Assembly: GCA_030159075.1 (NCBI GenBank) | Contig: BROG01000342.1 | Location: 596,501-660,500 of the forward strand | DNA length: 64,000 nucleotides | Reading direction: 5' to 3' | DNA from: Atrina japonica | Taxonomy: Eukaryota > Mollusca > Bivalvia > Pterioida > Pinnidae | Shown: positions 28,636 through 41,350 of the stretch, piece by piece | Layout of the letters: every line of letters begins with the position of its first letter | Position numbering within the stretch: position 1 is the first letter of the stretch | The notes under the pieces: model-generated | Databases searched by the model: none | The model's input: the letters and a program-made list of their open reading frames with translations, nothing else | What the model was told of the DNA's origin: nothing | Translations under genes and position numbers: made by a program

Positions 28636-28639
28636 ATTG

Positions 28640-29339
28640 ACATCAATATTCAAATGACAAATCTAATCTAAGTATTTTTAAGATATTTAATTCTCTCCAA
28701 CACAATTACATTTGAATTATGTAATCTAAGAGCTATATCGAGTAAAATATTGCCAATACGCCAGCAATTAATCAGGAGAATCCATTAGTCATCAAAATCA
28801 AATGAAATGAATGTTCAAAATTAATTCAATGTTTTTATTAAAAACCCTTATCTCTTTGTTCGTATTTAATGTTTGTGCATAATTCGATTTCTGAATTTTG
28901 TTTTGATGAAATGTAGAGCTGTGGTCCCAGGGGAGGTAACTCGTTATACGTCTCGTTGAGTGTCAAATTTCATAACAAGATATGTAGTTGTCTTTCAGTT
29001 ACTGATGACAACAATATCTTCTTCATATAGTTCTTTTGTTTTACTAAATAATTGTTTTCTGTGTATTCACCATACTCCGATTTGACGTCAGTTTCAATTT
29101 GTCGATAGGAAAACCTGGATCCGAAGTCATTAAAATTTCCTCAATACTCGAGCACAAATTTTAACTACTAGTACCATTCAAACGATATAATCGTTTGTAA
29201 AATTTCTAGATCTGACTGAATAGGAAACATAAAATTATGTTCCATCATTAATGATTGTCCTGGAATAAATGAATACATACAGTGTCCCCCCCAAATACAT
29301 GTCCCAACTTTACTGTTCAATAGAATATATTACAAGCTA
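28640..29339. other. No gene seen
   Basis: AT-rich. Segment 29130-29250 is weakly similar to 32640-32740 (both have CTCAATACTCGA and ATATAATCGTTTGTAAAA), suggesting an old dispersed repeat. Confidence 0.4.
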
Positions 29340-29770
29340 CAAATCAAACTAAGAGATCAATCATGTTAAAGAGTATCTGATAACAATTGCGTTGGTAAAT
29401 GACTTTTAATGCATACACATTAAATATTATCCAAGTGCACCACATTCTTAACTATTATTATTTTGGAAATTTACCAGTTAAATGTCATTTTATGCGTGTC
29501 ATTACATATTCCAATTGTCAACCTATTTCCTTACCACTGTCTGTAACCTTTTCAGGAAGATCCAATTGAATTCTTCAAAATTTATCCTTATTACCTGTTT
29601 TAAGTCAACAAAATCATTTGGGCATGTTGTTTTACACAAAATAAAATTTAACAACATCGAAATGAAGATTCTTTTTCAAGTTCTTGTCATCCATTTTGGT
29701 AGTATAACAAAATAATGCTAATTATCGATGACGACATGAGATAAGTTTTGACCTCATCGGTTTGGGGTTT
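29340..29770 (-). repeat. Dispersed repeat family K, inverted partner of 57420-57800
   Basis: The reverse complement shares AACAGGTAATAAGGATA, TTTAACTGGTAAATTTCC, TTAATGTGTATGCATTAAAA and AATTAGCATTATTT with 57420-57800, in the same order. No coding capacity. Confidence 0.7.
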
Positions 29771-30343
29771 TATTAATCATAAATTTCCATTTAAATTCTC
29801 TTTCTAATGAACGTGCAATTGCACACACCACACACACTAACCGAGTTTTCAATCACACAACAGCACAAAGTACATTTTCTCATACAATGGAGAGTGTTTA
29901 TAATAAGCACCGTGAAGAAAAATAAAATGTTTTAAACTATATCTCATACCGCTGTTTACAAAATTTATCCAAATTTCATGAGTTACTCATATTTCAAATA
30001 GGTAATAACTGTACAGTTTTTATAATAACACTTTTATACAAAGTTATTCTTTTAAATCTCTCTAATTAGAAGATACAAAAATGAAATGAAATATTCGTCT
30101 TCGATGACGTCATTATCATATTTAAAACACACTCTGTCATATTTAGGCACATTGTATTTTTGCTGTCAGTTCAAATCGCCTGCAGATAAGTTAAATCATG
30201 TAATTAATCTCGTATGTAAGTTTTGTAAAGTAATGAGTTGTAATGAGTTTTGTAAAGTAACACCGCATAGAATAAAAAATATATGATATATTGATAAATA
30301 CACACACATATGCATACATGCCATTGAATTATGTGACTGGCAT

Positions 30344-30434
30344 TTAACCCTTTCACCCTTGAATATCTGGGTGGAATGATCTTTTCGATTGTTTAAGACT
30401 ATTCTATTATTGCATATAGGGGTGAAAGGATTAA
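30344..30434. mobile_element. 91-bp MITE, family E (best termini)
   Basis: TTAACCCTTTCACCCTTGAA at the left and AGGGGTGAAAGGATTAA at the right are inverted copies with one mismatch in the outer 15. Confidence 0.85.
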
Positions 30435-30664
30435 TTATGTGCCGGACACAAGTTGATTACGTGACAGCTAGTGAAATATGTAGCGTCCGCAAGTTAGCTA
30501 TGCAACCACCAGTTAAGTATTTGGCGACCTCCAGTTGAAATATATTTTTACCATAACACGTATGGTCAATTCATCAAATCATGAAAAATCGTCTGATTAA
30601 ACGGAAATACAGTTTTTAAAGTTTCCCTGTTAAACACACGTGGTAAATGCACTCCGAGTATTTT

Positions 30665-30702
30665 CATTGGTCGAAATAGGAACGTGAACTTTGGCTCATT
30701 GG
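30665..30702 (+). promoter_or_regulatory. Two inverted CCAAT boxes upstream of a candidate first exon
   Basis: CATTGG occurs at 30665-30670 and 30697-30702, about 160-195 bp before the ATG at 30862. No TATA box is seen. Weak, position-based evidence. Confidence 0.25.
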
Positions 30703-30861
30703 CTGAGCCCGCACTACTGCTGTAATGAAAATGTTTGTACATAAAGTAGCATCAAGCAAGTTGTTGGCGATAAAAGTAATGGGAGGGAAAAGGATCCGTT
30801 CTTGAAGTCGAGTTTCCTATAAGCATACATATTGATGTAATCTGGATAAATTGTGATTGAA

Positions 30862-30986
30862 ATGGGGTACAGGTTTGACGCAATCATGAGAGGCCGAGCC
30901 CGATGGTGTTTAGAGGTGATGTCGGCTAATGTTCATGGATACCACGCAAGGTTTCAGTTATGGAAGAAACAAATTCAACAACTCGT
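30862..30986 (+). CDS. Candidate first coding exon of an unrecognised gene
   Basis: The ATG at 30862 has G at -3 and G at +4. The frame reads MGYRFDAIMRGRARWCLEVM then SANVHGYHARFQLWKKQIQQ and reaches a near-perfect donor (CTCGT|GTAAGTTG) in phase 2. Unspliced, it would end two codons later at TAA. The peptide is basic, with a helix-like end. The next candidate exon (35541) joins in frame. Family unknown; a short upstream frame begins near 30775. Confidence 0.4.
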
Positions 30987-31921
30987 GTAAGTTGATTATC
31001 ATGTTTCCCGAACGCTCGTGTCTTTTCATTTTTTGAAAATTAAATAAGTCGAGTTAGATAAACATGATTATCAACTAACACTCAATGTAGAATCTCCATT
31101 TCCAACATTGCAACTACAGACTTTCGTAGCTTTTCACTTTTATTCAACTCGCGACTGAAAATATATTTTACAGCATTATCTTACAACTTCCAGGAATTCC
31201 ATTTTTTTTATCCAATTCTCTGTTTGTTATAAATGTAGGTTTATGAGTTTTCCAAGGCTTAGACGATAGTTCTTTTGAATTTATGTCAACTGATGAATGA
31301 GAAACAAGAGATGTATCATAACATATTGTTTCAATAGATTGGACTAAATTAGAAATATAAGAAACATCAGATTATATAACTTGACAAAGGTAAATTTGAT
31401 CCGCTGAAGAAAACACAATAGTTATTTTATCGATTATATAAGGTAGGAAAAGCGAATTAAAATACATTAGTCTTCAAACAATTCTACAAATCTTCAGATA
31501 GAATTATAAAACGATTGTCACGATACCATAAAACATACAGTAGTAATTCGGTCATTGCTCTAAAATGATCTATAAACCCAGTTTTCCTATATGTGTTACA
31601 TAAGTTGTAAAATACTCCTGCCAATAGCAATATTGTGTTACTGTTGTGCGTGATTGTATTACTTGTATAAGCGTCTTACGTTATCCAAATACCATGAAAT
31701 GACTACGAGATTAGAAAATCGGTTGTAACAGAATATTTCTGGATTGAGTAGACGTATACTGCAGAATGAACTGGGAAATGATGATAAAGTTATGTTAAAT
31801 ACAGAATATTTGCTATATCACTTACCACTTTGTATGAAAAGTACATTAAACAGTTAGTTTCAAATCAATAAATAACGTTTTGTTCTGATTGGTTCTCTTA
31901 TTAAACTGTAAACGATCTTGT
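30987..31921. other. No gene seen
   Basis: AT-rich DNA, possibly intronic if the 30862-35571 exon pair is real. Confidence 0.4.
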
Positions 31922-32163
31922 TTAATGGCGTTTTACGCCCTACTCAACAATTTTTCAGCTATATGGTGGCGGATAGTTTTTAATGGTGGAGGAGAGAGCC
32001 AGGGTACAATGTACCCGGGAAGAGACAACAGACCTTCTGCAAGTAAACTGTCAAAGTTTTGCACAAAATCAGGTAAAGATCCAGCGGAACTCGAAAGAAA
32101 CTGCGCTGACAAGAGGTGAAAGGCTTCGTGATTTAAAGCGCGATGCTTTAACCATTAGTCCGC
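31922..32163 (-). mobile_element. SINE family A copy
   Basis: The minus strand has a diverged head near 32163, GAGTTCCGCTGGATCTTTAC, ACTTGCAGAAGGTCTGTTG, and the 3' end CATATAGCTGAAAAATTGTT GAG-type tail. Confidence 0.75.
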
Positions 32164-34524
32164 GGATATACCACCGGAAAAGAAAACCTTTAAATAGCAA
32201 GGAATTATGGACGTGACGTGGCACAGCATCTCGTTTGCTCGTCTCAATGGTAATATCATTGCCACCCACGTCTTATGTTTCACAAGTGTCGAGTAAACTA
32301 CCCCTATCTGTACTGGAAACTCTTATGGTCCATTCCGGAATCGAAACAGAACGCCTCGCTTGTGATGTGAACGTTATAGCTACTCGTTAAGCAACAGTGA
32401 TAAGAACAAAGATTGAACTTGACCAGACAACAAGTATGTACTGCTGAAAAGATAAATGAAAATGATATAAATACAAGCTCATTTTATACAAATTAAAAAA
32501 ACAAAACAAATACGCACGATGATTAGATGAGGCTCGATTTGATTGTATTCATATATTAGCGGAAAACGATATAATCATTGATTAGTGTGTCATTAGGCTT
32601 GTCAGGTTTATTTTACCTGTCCAAGACTTCAGTTCCCGCAGTCACCAATTTACTCAATACTCGACTTTTATTTCATTATTTTGACTATATAATCGTTTGT
32701 AAAACATGAGTTTTAGTGATAAGGAAACATTTTATATTTCATCAATTACATATACATTTTGGGGTCAAAAGTATGATTTTCTTGCAAAAGAATAATAAAA
32801 GCGTTGAGTTTGGTACTCAAAATCTGAATACGTACTTAAACAATTTTTCTATATTTCTGAAGTTTTCTTCAAATGAGCAATACTTTTTATCATTATTTAT
32901 AACTGTTTGCCGTGTCACCTCACCTATAGATGGTTAAACTGCTATAAATGAAATACTTGAGTAAATGCATTAATCCTGCAGGAAATATATCAGAAATTAG
33001 CTTAAACTATGTATCGAGAATCTGACATGATTGATGTTTTTAAATGTTTACCATACCTAAATTAGAACAATACCAAAGGAAATGAAATATAGCATTATGT
33101 TTGACATAGTATTTATATCTTCTATTCGTTCTAAAACACGGAAAACAGTCAATGAAATTTGAAGTGTGTTTAACTAAAGATTCAGATCGATCGCAAGTGA
33201 TAGTAATAGAATCCAATTGCAGTCTCATATCCCAAAATGTCCAAATTTATTGAAACATCTCAACTTATCTGCGTCTCAAGAGAGCAATAGTTAGAGTTAC
33301 ATCGCAAATGAAGTGTTTGTCGCTGACTCATCAATACCTACAAAATTGTGCATTTCTCGTCTTGAAATTCTCATTACATAAAAAGCTATGTCCATTGTCA
33401 CACCTCCCTTGCCCGAGTTAACGTGCGGATATAGGTCTATAGAAATCAAGCCGACAGGAGAGAGCGTGTTTGATAAGAGCTTTTGAGGAATGTTACGAAC
33501 ACAGCCTTTATTGATAGTCTTTGTGGTTTTATTCGTGTTCGGTATTTTGTTTTCTTTGATTAAAATTACACCGAGGCACGTATCAATCAATGTTGATGGA
33601 TTGCATGTTACGCTGTTATATAACAATATATCGGCCAAGAATATCAGCTTTGTAAATTAACAAGATTCTTCGGAATAATAAAAAGACGTAGTTCTAGTAA
33701 TGTTCTATCGACCGTGATTGAACCCTTTGAGGAATAAACTAAAACAGGGTTGAACGTTTATTAGACAACTCTTACGTCCATTAATTTTATGATTAAGAAA
33801 GATCATAGAAACTGCACTGAATTATACTTTATCTGAACTGAAATAGCGTACCTTGCATGGTTTTGAAATATTTTTTTTTATGAGAGAAAATTGGTAATTT
33901 TATGTGATTTTCATAAAAATGGTAATCGCAGCCTATACCAAAAGATTAATAACGGGGAAAAAATCGATGACGAACGAAAATAGGAAATGGACCAAAAATG
34001 AATGTATGTAAGATGGAATTTGTAACAATTAGAATTGATACATGTATTCTCCATAGTTTTATTAGTTTTGTTTCTGTGTGTCTGAATAGAAACTGTAACG
34101 TAATAAGAAGAAAGTCAAGAATAAATTTGAATGAAATATAGGATTTGACGTATCCATTTTATAAATATAAGTGTGTTGGATATATCCACCGAAAGTTAAG
34201 TAAATTTCTGAAGAAAAAATATTTTCAGTGAAATATCATAAAAATGAGGTTTCTTTAGAAGAAAGTCTTATAATTGATATCAATAAAACATTTGTGAATA
34301 ATTATAATACACGGGGCATCAAACATAACAGATGTTATATATCTGTCATCGGAAATAACTCAGAGACCAGTGTTTTGACAAGTAAACTGAAATAGCAACT
34401 TTTATATATAAACTTACCGTTTGATATTTGGTCCCTGAAAACCTTATATCTTTACATGGGACACACCTATCTGTCATGAAATATAATCGTAAAAGTACAT
34501 TACCAGGCATTATATTTTGACCTT
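32164..34524. other. No supported gene
   Basis: Mostly AT-rich unique-looking DNA. A 113-codon open frame at 33297-33638 (-) has no recognisable domain. Confidence 0.4.
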
Positions 34525-34805
34525 TTATTTTACGGTCGGTATAACAGCCTTGTTTGCAATTACTGTTTCACTAAATGAAATGTTGAGTTACATGTTCTAT
34601 AGCGCATGTTGAGTCGTCTGTACCAATATTTCATTAGAATTTGACTCACTGCGGGTGTGATTGGTCGACTGGGGATGCTTACTCCTCCATGACACCTGGT
34701 CCCACCTCTTGGTTTACAGAGGTCCGTGTTTGTTCAGTATTCACCAGATTCGTATCTGTATCCAGGACATCTTGAAGATGTAAACTTTGATATCTGAGAT
34801 TTTTT
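34525..34805 (+). repeat. Interspersed repeat family F
   Basis: ACGGTCGGTATAACAGCC, CTAAATGAAATGTTGAGTTA, GGATGCTTACTCCTCCATGA and TGATATCTGAGATTTTTT are all present in order. Confidence 0.8.
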
Positions 34806-35540
34806 TACACAATAAATACTTTAAGGCCAGAACACACAATGCCATGTCATTAACATGCCATTTTAAGTTGATTGTTTTTTACACCTGATAAATTCACATA
34901 AACTAACAAAATGCAGAACATCCAATGTTGCAATACTTGTGCAATAGATTTATTTCTCGTCTAATCCAATTGTGACCGGAGAGAAATACCCCTTGTTTTA
35001 ATTTGTGGAGTGTGGAGCGGTGAGAGATTGGTTTTTAATTAGATTGACATCCCATCAAGAATGTTTCACCTGTATGGTGAGTCACCAACTTAAAGTGAAT
35101 TGACAAACTTTACATCTATGCTTTGGAATGACGCCAATGCAATATTGCTTGATGTGCAGCGGGATTTGGATTTTAAATTTCATTCGAACTTTGACCCATA
35201 ATGTCATTTCCCTTGAGAAGTGGTGAAGAAACAGTCACGTTCCGTTGTTACCTGGGTTCCGAGAATAAAATCGGGGACCTGAATTGCAATTGAACGTTGT
35301 ATTACTCCATCACAGAGATGGTTTTTATTCAGATGAGATTTAGATGTGTGTTTCCATTGACGCTATTGGACCACTTAAAGACATACGCGTGTCAAAATTA
35401 TTTTTTCAGTCTGTATTTAGTTTCAAATATTCGAAGTCCTGTACAAATAAAATGTGACTGAATAAAAATTCTGATAATGTCGTATTTGTGAAAAGAAATA
35501 GAATGTAAATAATGGTGAGTAAACATTTGTTTTCTTACAG
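34806..35540. other. No gene seen
   Basis: Non-coding, ending in a good polypyrimidine tract and acceptor for the candidate exon at 35541. Confidence 0.4.
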
Positions 35541-35571
35541 GAATGACAGGATTCGAGGCTATATTTACATG
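35541..35571 (+). CDS. Candidate 31-bp micro-exon, second exon of an unrecognised gene
   Basis: Flanked by a strong acceptor (TTTGTTTTCTTACAG) and a fair donor (CATG|GTATGC). It supplies one base to complete the codon split after 30986, then NDRIRGYIYM, and ends in phase 0. The combined peptide would read QIQQLVNDRIRGYIYM. Micro-exons this small are hard to prove from sequence alone. Confidence 0.35.
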
Positions 35572-35843
35572 GTATGCTTACATTTTCTACTGTAGTATAT
35601 CTTTTTAAACAAAGTATTTGTCTAATTGAGGTATATTTTTTTAGTCACAATATCATAACACTGAAGTCATAAAAAGCATGTGGAGCAGGAATTTATATAT
35701 CACTTGCTTTTTTTTTTTTTTTTTAAAAAAAATTCTGAACAGTCTGTTTCATGCATTATCATCTTAAAAGGGCACGCTTTTTAGTAAAAATAGGTATGAA
35801 ACTGTAAAGTTTAAAATGGATGGAATTTCAGTCTGTATGTATA

Positions 35844-36160
35844 TAAAGGGGCATAAGCTGTGTTTACCCCCCCCCCAAAAAAAAATTCCCCAATTTTTAC
35901 TTCTTATACTTGATACACAATAACAAATTAGAGCTATACACAGCTATAAACAAAATAAAGTCAGGTCCGGGGTCAATCAGTTGAAAGTGAAAAAGTGCCA
36001 AGCCTACGTTTCTGAAGCAATTATCTCAACATGTATAGGGATTTAGGAACATTTTGCCTGTGTCTCTTTTGCCTCTCTTTTTGTTCTGGTATATCAATCG
36101 AAGAAGTCAAAACGGGAGAAAAGGCTTCGGAAAAAAACCCCACATTTAGTGTCCCTTTAA
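35844..36160 (+). mobile_element. MITE family D copy
   Basis: Starts AAAGGGGCATAAGCTGTG and ends TTTAGTGTCCCTTTAA. It contains AAGTCAGGTCC and AAAAGTGCCAAGCCTACGTT. Homopolymer runs of C and A follow the left end. Confidence 0.75.
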
Positions 36161-36884
36161 ATACCTCCTACTTTTATAAAGATTCATATCACAGATCGAT
36201 ATTAACAGCTTGGGATAAATGTATAACATGAGCTGTATTGTCTATCTTTAAAAGCTTTGATGGCGACAAAAAGAACAAAAAGATTTTGTATCACTAAAAT
36301 AAATAAACGTCATAGTCATTGCACATCAAAGAAATGTCTTAACACACACAAAATATCGACATTATCAGTTTACCATTCAACTAACCTAGGACATAAGATG
36401 TTCAATCATTTTTACGCTCTCCCGATCTACACTTATATTAGGCCTAACATACTGTCATTTAGTATAATTGACAACTTAATGATTATATTTTTCACTGTCA
36501 CACTGAACGACAAAACATACTCGCTGTATGTATCATCAGTTTGCCAAATATTCAGTTTGGTGTCTGTCACTTTATATGATAAACTAGCTTGCCAATTGTA
36601 TATCTTAAACGTTCTCCTGAGTTTCTGTGTATTGAATGTCACTATGTACTTAACCAAACTGGCTGTATATATTTAATATTTACCGATTGTCTGTATCCAG
36701 TTTATCACACGTTTGATAAAACAGTCTGGATTGATGTTATGTTATTATTTATATTATGTCTGACACCAAGTCTTCCGGCATTATGGAATAGACTTTCTGT
36801 ATTATTAACATTTAACCGTTTGTATAACTTGTCACACTTGTGATAAAATAATCTCGTTGGATATCTATTTCAGCGTACCAATTG
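36161..36884. other. No supported gene
   Basis: Overlapping hydrophobic open frames at 36257-36843 (+) arise in AT-rich DNA; no exon signals or family match. Confidence 0.35.
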
Positions 36885-37065
36885 TAACGGCGAATTGTTT
36901 TTTTTTTTTACTTACATGTATTGCATTTGGATTTGACAGTGGATTCACAGTCAAAAGGGGATCCTTACTCCTCTATGGCGCCTGATTTCCACAAGTCCAT
37001 GTTTGTCCAATTTTCCAAGATTTTTGTATGTATCCTTGACATCCTGAAAATTTATACTTTTTTAT
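36885..37065 (+). repeat. Interspersed repeat family F, shortened
   Basis: GGATTTGACAGTGGATTCAC, GGATCCTTACTCCTCTATGG and GTATCCTTGACATCCTGAAA. Confidence 0.65.
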
Positions 37066-37439
37066 TGATCGCCTATATAATGTCTGATTTATAAAACATG
37101 GATCAGTTATGTTTATCAGTGTTGCTCTATTTGCTCTGACTTTCACGCGTATTACGATAAAGCAGATTCATTGCGTTTACTACCACGTGTCTCAGTGAAA
37201 AAACACTATAAACTAGAAAAACAATATTTATAATCATAAGTCAAGCATTTACTGAAATTCAGCTCCACTAAGCAGACGATAGTTTCAAATAAATTCAATC
37301 ACGGGATGGACATTTGACTGTATTACTGAGAGTGCATTAACTGTTTCAAGGCGGAGCGAAGAAGTAACTATGGATAATCGAAGTCCATTAGAATAGGACA
37401 AATTAGATATTACAATTAGACTCAACATGAAGAACTATT

Positions 37440-37520
37440 TCGAATCCCACACAGGATGGGACCAGGTATCCGGAAGGTGTCAGCGCCCCCTGTTAGCATG
37501 CCAGACCCGTCGTAAATAGT
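37440..37520 (-). repeat. Dispersed repeat, family L fragment
   Basis: Reverse-oriented relative of 62855-63085: GGATGGGACCAG, GTGTCAGCGCCCCCTGTTA, GCATGCCAGACCCGTCG. Confidence 0.5.
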
Positions 37521-37559
37521 ACAAAGAAACTTCACATTAATGAGTTTTTCTCCATTTAA

Positions 37560-37960
37560 CGTAGTTTTCAATTTTCAGCATTATAACTTTGGTATTATGT
37601 TTATAATATTTATAACCACTAGGTCGTTGCCACTGCTGGTGGACCGTTTGAGTCCCCGAGGGTATACATAAACCTAGTACCTGGTATTTCGGTACAAGCT
37701 GTTCACTAAAGTAATATTTGGCACTTTTAAAAACATTAAAATTCGAAAATTTTCTAAAGTTAAGATAGTCATTTTTTTTACAGTGGTTACGCTTAGACGG
37801 ATTTCGGCTATACTTTTAGAGGTATTCTTTGGCCTTGTATGATACCACTTTATCTTTAGAAAAAACACATACTTTTGAAATTGGAGCTCAACCTATCAAG
37901 TCTAATTGACAGAAACGATATCGTCTTGAGCATTATAACTTTGCTACTATGTCTATAATA
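37560..37960 (+). repeat. Interspersed repeat family G, near full length
   Basis: CACTAGGTCGTTGCCACTGC, GTTTGAGTCCCCGAGGGTAT, AGTACCTGGTATTTCGGTAC and TTGGCCTTGTATGATACCAC, in order. Inverted copy at 42600-42990; others at 40000, 41190, 46095 and 60160. No coding sequence; class unknown. Confidence 0.8.
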
Positions 37961-38479
37961 AACTATTTTTTAAAACTATTTTTTCCTCAGTGAAACATTG
38001 TTTTTCACCAGTTAGTTCTAGCTTTTTTGTAATCCCAATTAGCTAGAGAAAAACTAGGTTTTACTGTGCTCAAATCTTATTAATATGATTGTCGGGCAGT
38101 TGATCCTAACTTTTCTCATTTATTTATACTAGGTATTTATTTAGAAAAACAAGGTTTAACTCACCTAGTTTTTCAAGGTAGTGGAGAGTTTTTTCGAGAA
38201 AACTAGCTTTAAATCATTTTAACGGTTTTGGTTCAGTTAAATATCTCGTGCAGTTTAGCTGATATAGATAGAAACAGAAAAGCAGTTTTGTCTCTGTGTG
38301 TGTTGACACTTTGGAGTCCTGTCAGTCACCCGCATATGGAGTTTATATTTCACAAATGATCGTAATATGCCAGGGCGTGTACAACATATGAAGATTTCAT
38401 ATACAGAGGTAAACTATTCACTGACAAATTATTGACACAGGGATATCGAAAACCGCATTTAATGTCAACGTTCCGCAAA

Positions 38480-38795
38480 TTTTATGGTCAATATAATAGT
38501 CTTGTTTGCGATTACTCTGTTTCACTAAATGAAATGTTGAGTTGCCTTGTCGTTGGCGGTTGTTGAGACGTCTGTACCAGTTGTGACGAGGATACACTCC
38601 TCACGTATTTCATTGGACTTGACTGTGGACTCACGGCGGGGGTGACCGGTTGACAGGGGATGCTTACTCCTCCATGGCACCTGATCCCACCTCTTAGTTT
38701 CCAGAGGTCCGTGTTTGTCTATTTTTACCGGATTTGTATCTATGTCCTGGACATTTTATTTATTTATATTTTGGTATCTGAGATTTTTTTTATAT
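38480..38795 (+). repeat. Interspersed repeat family F, full length and well kept
   Basis: TATAATAGTCTTGTTTGCGA, CTCTGTTTCACTAAATGAAA, TGACTGTGGACTCACGGCGG, ACCTGATCCCACCTCTTAGT and TATGTCCTGGACATTTTATT. Confidence 0.85.
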
Positions 38796-39217
38796 ATGAA
38801 CGGGAGGTACGTATTTTTATAACATATTGAATATTATTCATTACAAAGAAACCTTGTCGAAAAGAACTTTTAAGGATGCAATCTAAACTCTTTTTAAATA
38901 TTTTTTATCATTTTTATGAATTGAAAAATGTAGTCTCTTCTCAAATACTCGATATATGTGCAAGACACGGCCAAGGTCCTCATGACAGGCACCATTTATT
39001 TGACTTGGCGCTATCTTATTCAATTTTCACCAACAAATATGCAAATAAATGGCCGGTGACACGTCCCCGACATATCGCGGTTTGCCTGGGGTGTCGCCGA
39101 CTTTGCCAAGTCATAGATAGGACAGCCCGGTTATGTCTTGTGACATACCCATATTTGTCTTGGGTTGTTTCTTAGATTCTCTCATCTGTGACTTCGGCAT
39201 TTCCCCCAAAAGACCGA

Positions 39218-39524
39218 GCCTCACATACAAGACTTGCAAGATACAGCCAAGTCATCAGCATCTTTTTCGGAATCAGGACAATTCGTTTCGCTGTCCCCCG
39301 TGTCCTAGCGTTATCTTAGTGTTCTGTCATATCTTGGCAGCGTCCTGGGCGGTGTTTTGTCTTGACAAGGTTTTTGAACATGTTAAAAAGTTTTGCCCAG
39401 AGCAGCCCGACAATCACGCCATTTGCCAAATCTTTTAGCATGCTAAGATATGACAGAAGTCCGATTCCGCAAAAAGTTGATATCTTGGCTGTGTCTTGCA
39501 CGAAGGTCTTGTATGTGAGACACG
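39218..39524. mobile_element. Foldback element, arms about 140 bp
   Basis: CTCACATACAAGACTTGC and GATACAGCCAAG near 39220-39250 are mirrored by GGCTGTGTCTTGCACG and GTCTTGTATGTGAGAC near 39485-39522; GTTCTGTCATATCTTGGCA is mirrored by TGCTAAGATATGACAGAAG. A third partial copy lies near 38957-38990. Confidence 0.7.
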
Positions 39525-39999
39525 ATCTTTAAACACTGCACCTTCAGTCAATACACACATAAAAAACCCAATTGTGACACGCATAATCCCGGCGTATTCT
39601 GTAAACTCGTCTGTTCAATTTATATTCATTCAAGTGGATTTATGTGTGTTACTACTCATAAACAAATTAAAAAAAAAACATAAAAAAACATTTCCATTAT
39701 ACTGCTGTCTGTAAAAAAGTGCATTCGTCGGTTTTCCCGGAAATGGGTAAAAACAACAAAGACGAGATGTAAATGTCGACGAAACAATATTATTTTCAGA
39801 TTAACTTTGCTTCCCATCCCTGGGTAAGTGATTGTGTATTAGTAAAATAAAACGAATTAGAAACGGTAGTTGTTTAAAATTTGTATAAAATGGGAAATAA
39901 ATATACTGATTTTCTGTCTGTAAAACGTGAATGCTATAGAAGTTTTGTTGTTGTTATTGGTATTGGCGTAAACAACGTTTGCAAAACAATTACATTGGT

Positions 40000-40200
40000 A
40001 TTATAGTTATGATATTAGCAATAATTGGAAACTTGTCACTGCTGATAAACCGTTCGAATTACCGGGGTACACATTAACCCAATACCTGATATCTCGGTGC
40101 CAGCCGATTGTTCTATTCTAAATTGATATTTCTTAAGGATAGCACCATGTAAATTGTAAAATTCTACGATAATCATTTTAGCTTGCCAGGACAAAAGCCC
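40000..40200 (+). repeat. Interspersed repeat family G, partial
   Basis: GTCACTGCTGATAAACCG, ACCGGGGTACACATTAACCC and TACCTGATATCTCGGTGCCA. Confidence 0.65.
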
Positions 40201-40229
40201 GGCGTCGTCGTCAGCGTCCGTAGACAAAA

Positions 40230-41200
40230 CTTTAACCTGGCCTGTAACTTTTTATCCGCAGGGACAGGGCTCTGATATTTCACATATAGAATCCTTATTA
40301 GGAGTGTTTCCATTTTATACCTTGACTTTTCACCTGGTGACCTTGACTTTGAACTTTGACCTACATTTTAAAAATCTTAAACCTTGGCTATAACTTTTAA
40401 AAAAGAGGGATAGGGCTTTGATATTTCGCATATAGATTTCATATGACCAGTGCTTTCATTTGGTACATTGACTTTTGATATAGTGACCTTGACCTTAAAC
40501 TTTTACCTTCTTTCCGGAAACTTAACCTTGGCTATATCTTTTAAACCATGACGGATATGGCTTTGATATTTCACATATATGACAGAACTTTCATTTGGTT
40601 TCTTGACTTTTGACCTAGATATTTTGACCTACTTTTCAAAAACTTTCATCTTGGTTATAGCTTTTTAACCATGATAGATAAAGCTTTGATATTTCGCATA
40701 TAGATTTCTTATTACCAGATCTTATATTTGGCATCTTGACTTTGACCTACTTTTCAAAAACTTAAACCATGTCTATGTCTTTTAAACCATGAGGGATAGA
40801 ACTTTGATATTTCACATATAGATTTATTATGACCAGAGCGTTCATTTGGTACCTAGCCCTTTAACCTATTGACCTTTACCAGGAACTTTGAACTACTTTT
40901 TTTTTAAATTTTAACCTTGGTTTATTCTTTAATCAATGAGGGATAGAGCTTTGATATTTCACATATATATTTCTTATGGCCAGAACCTTCATTTGATACC
41001 TTGACTTTTGACCTAGTGAACTTGACCTTGGACTTTGAATCACTTTTCAAACATTTTAACCTGAGCTGAAGGAATACAAATTTAACAGTCCTTTGATCTT
41101 AAAACCTGAGAGCTGTGGGTCAATTATCTATCTTTAAAATTCACACCAATTTCGGTGAGCTTTGTTGCCTTCTGACAGCTCATGTTTAAATAATTGATAC
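40230..41200 (+). repeat. Degenerate tandem repeat, about 165-bp period, rich in TTGACC
   Basis: About five units, each with AACCTTGGCTATAACTTTT, GGGATAGGGCTTTGATATTT, CACATATAGATTTCTTATG, CATTTGGTACCTTGAC and TTTGACCTACTTTTCAAAA. It ends with a unique-looking tail GGTGAGCTTTGTTGCCTTC. No coding capacity. Confidence 0.85.
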
Positions 41201-41350
41201 TCTTAGCTGAATTTTGGAAATACAGTTATGTTAATTATCTGTCCTTGTATAATACCACTTTCTGTTTTGGAACTCTACATTTACTTTAAATTCTCAGCTG
41301 ATGAAGTCACATTCACGAAAACGATCAATAGTATTTGATTTGGTATTTTT
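41190..41350 (+). repeat. Interspersed repeat family G, 3' part
   Basis: CCTTGTATAATACCACTTTC and TCAGCTGATGAAGTCACATT, fused to the end of the 165-bp array. Confidence 0.55.

Noticed and set aside
33297..33638. 113-codon open frame on the minus strand
   Set aside because: No recognisable domain, no splice signals found and no neighbouring exons; length is compatible with chance.
36031..36231. 66-codon frame with a signal-like start
   Set aside because: It covers the right half of a MITE family D copy and continues past its end; no conservation with the other MITE D copies in this frame.
36257..36843. Hydrophobic frames of 139 and 84 codons on the + strand
   Set aside because: Overlapping frames in AT-rich DNA give hydrophobic strings by chance; no exon borders or family match.
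39133..39501. Cys-rich frames of 60-101 codons on both strands
   Set aside because: They coincide with the foldback element; mirror-image frames come from its inverted arms.
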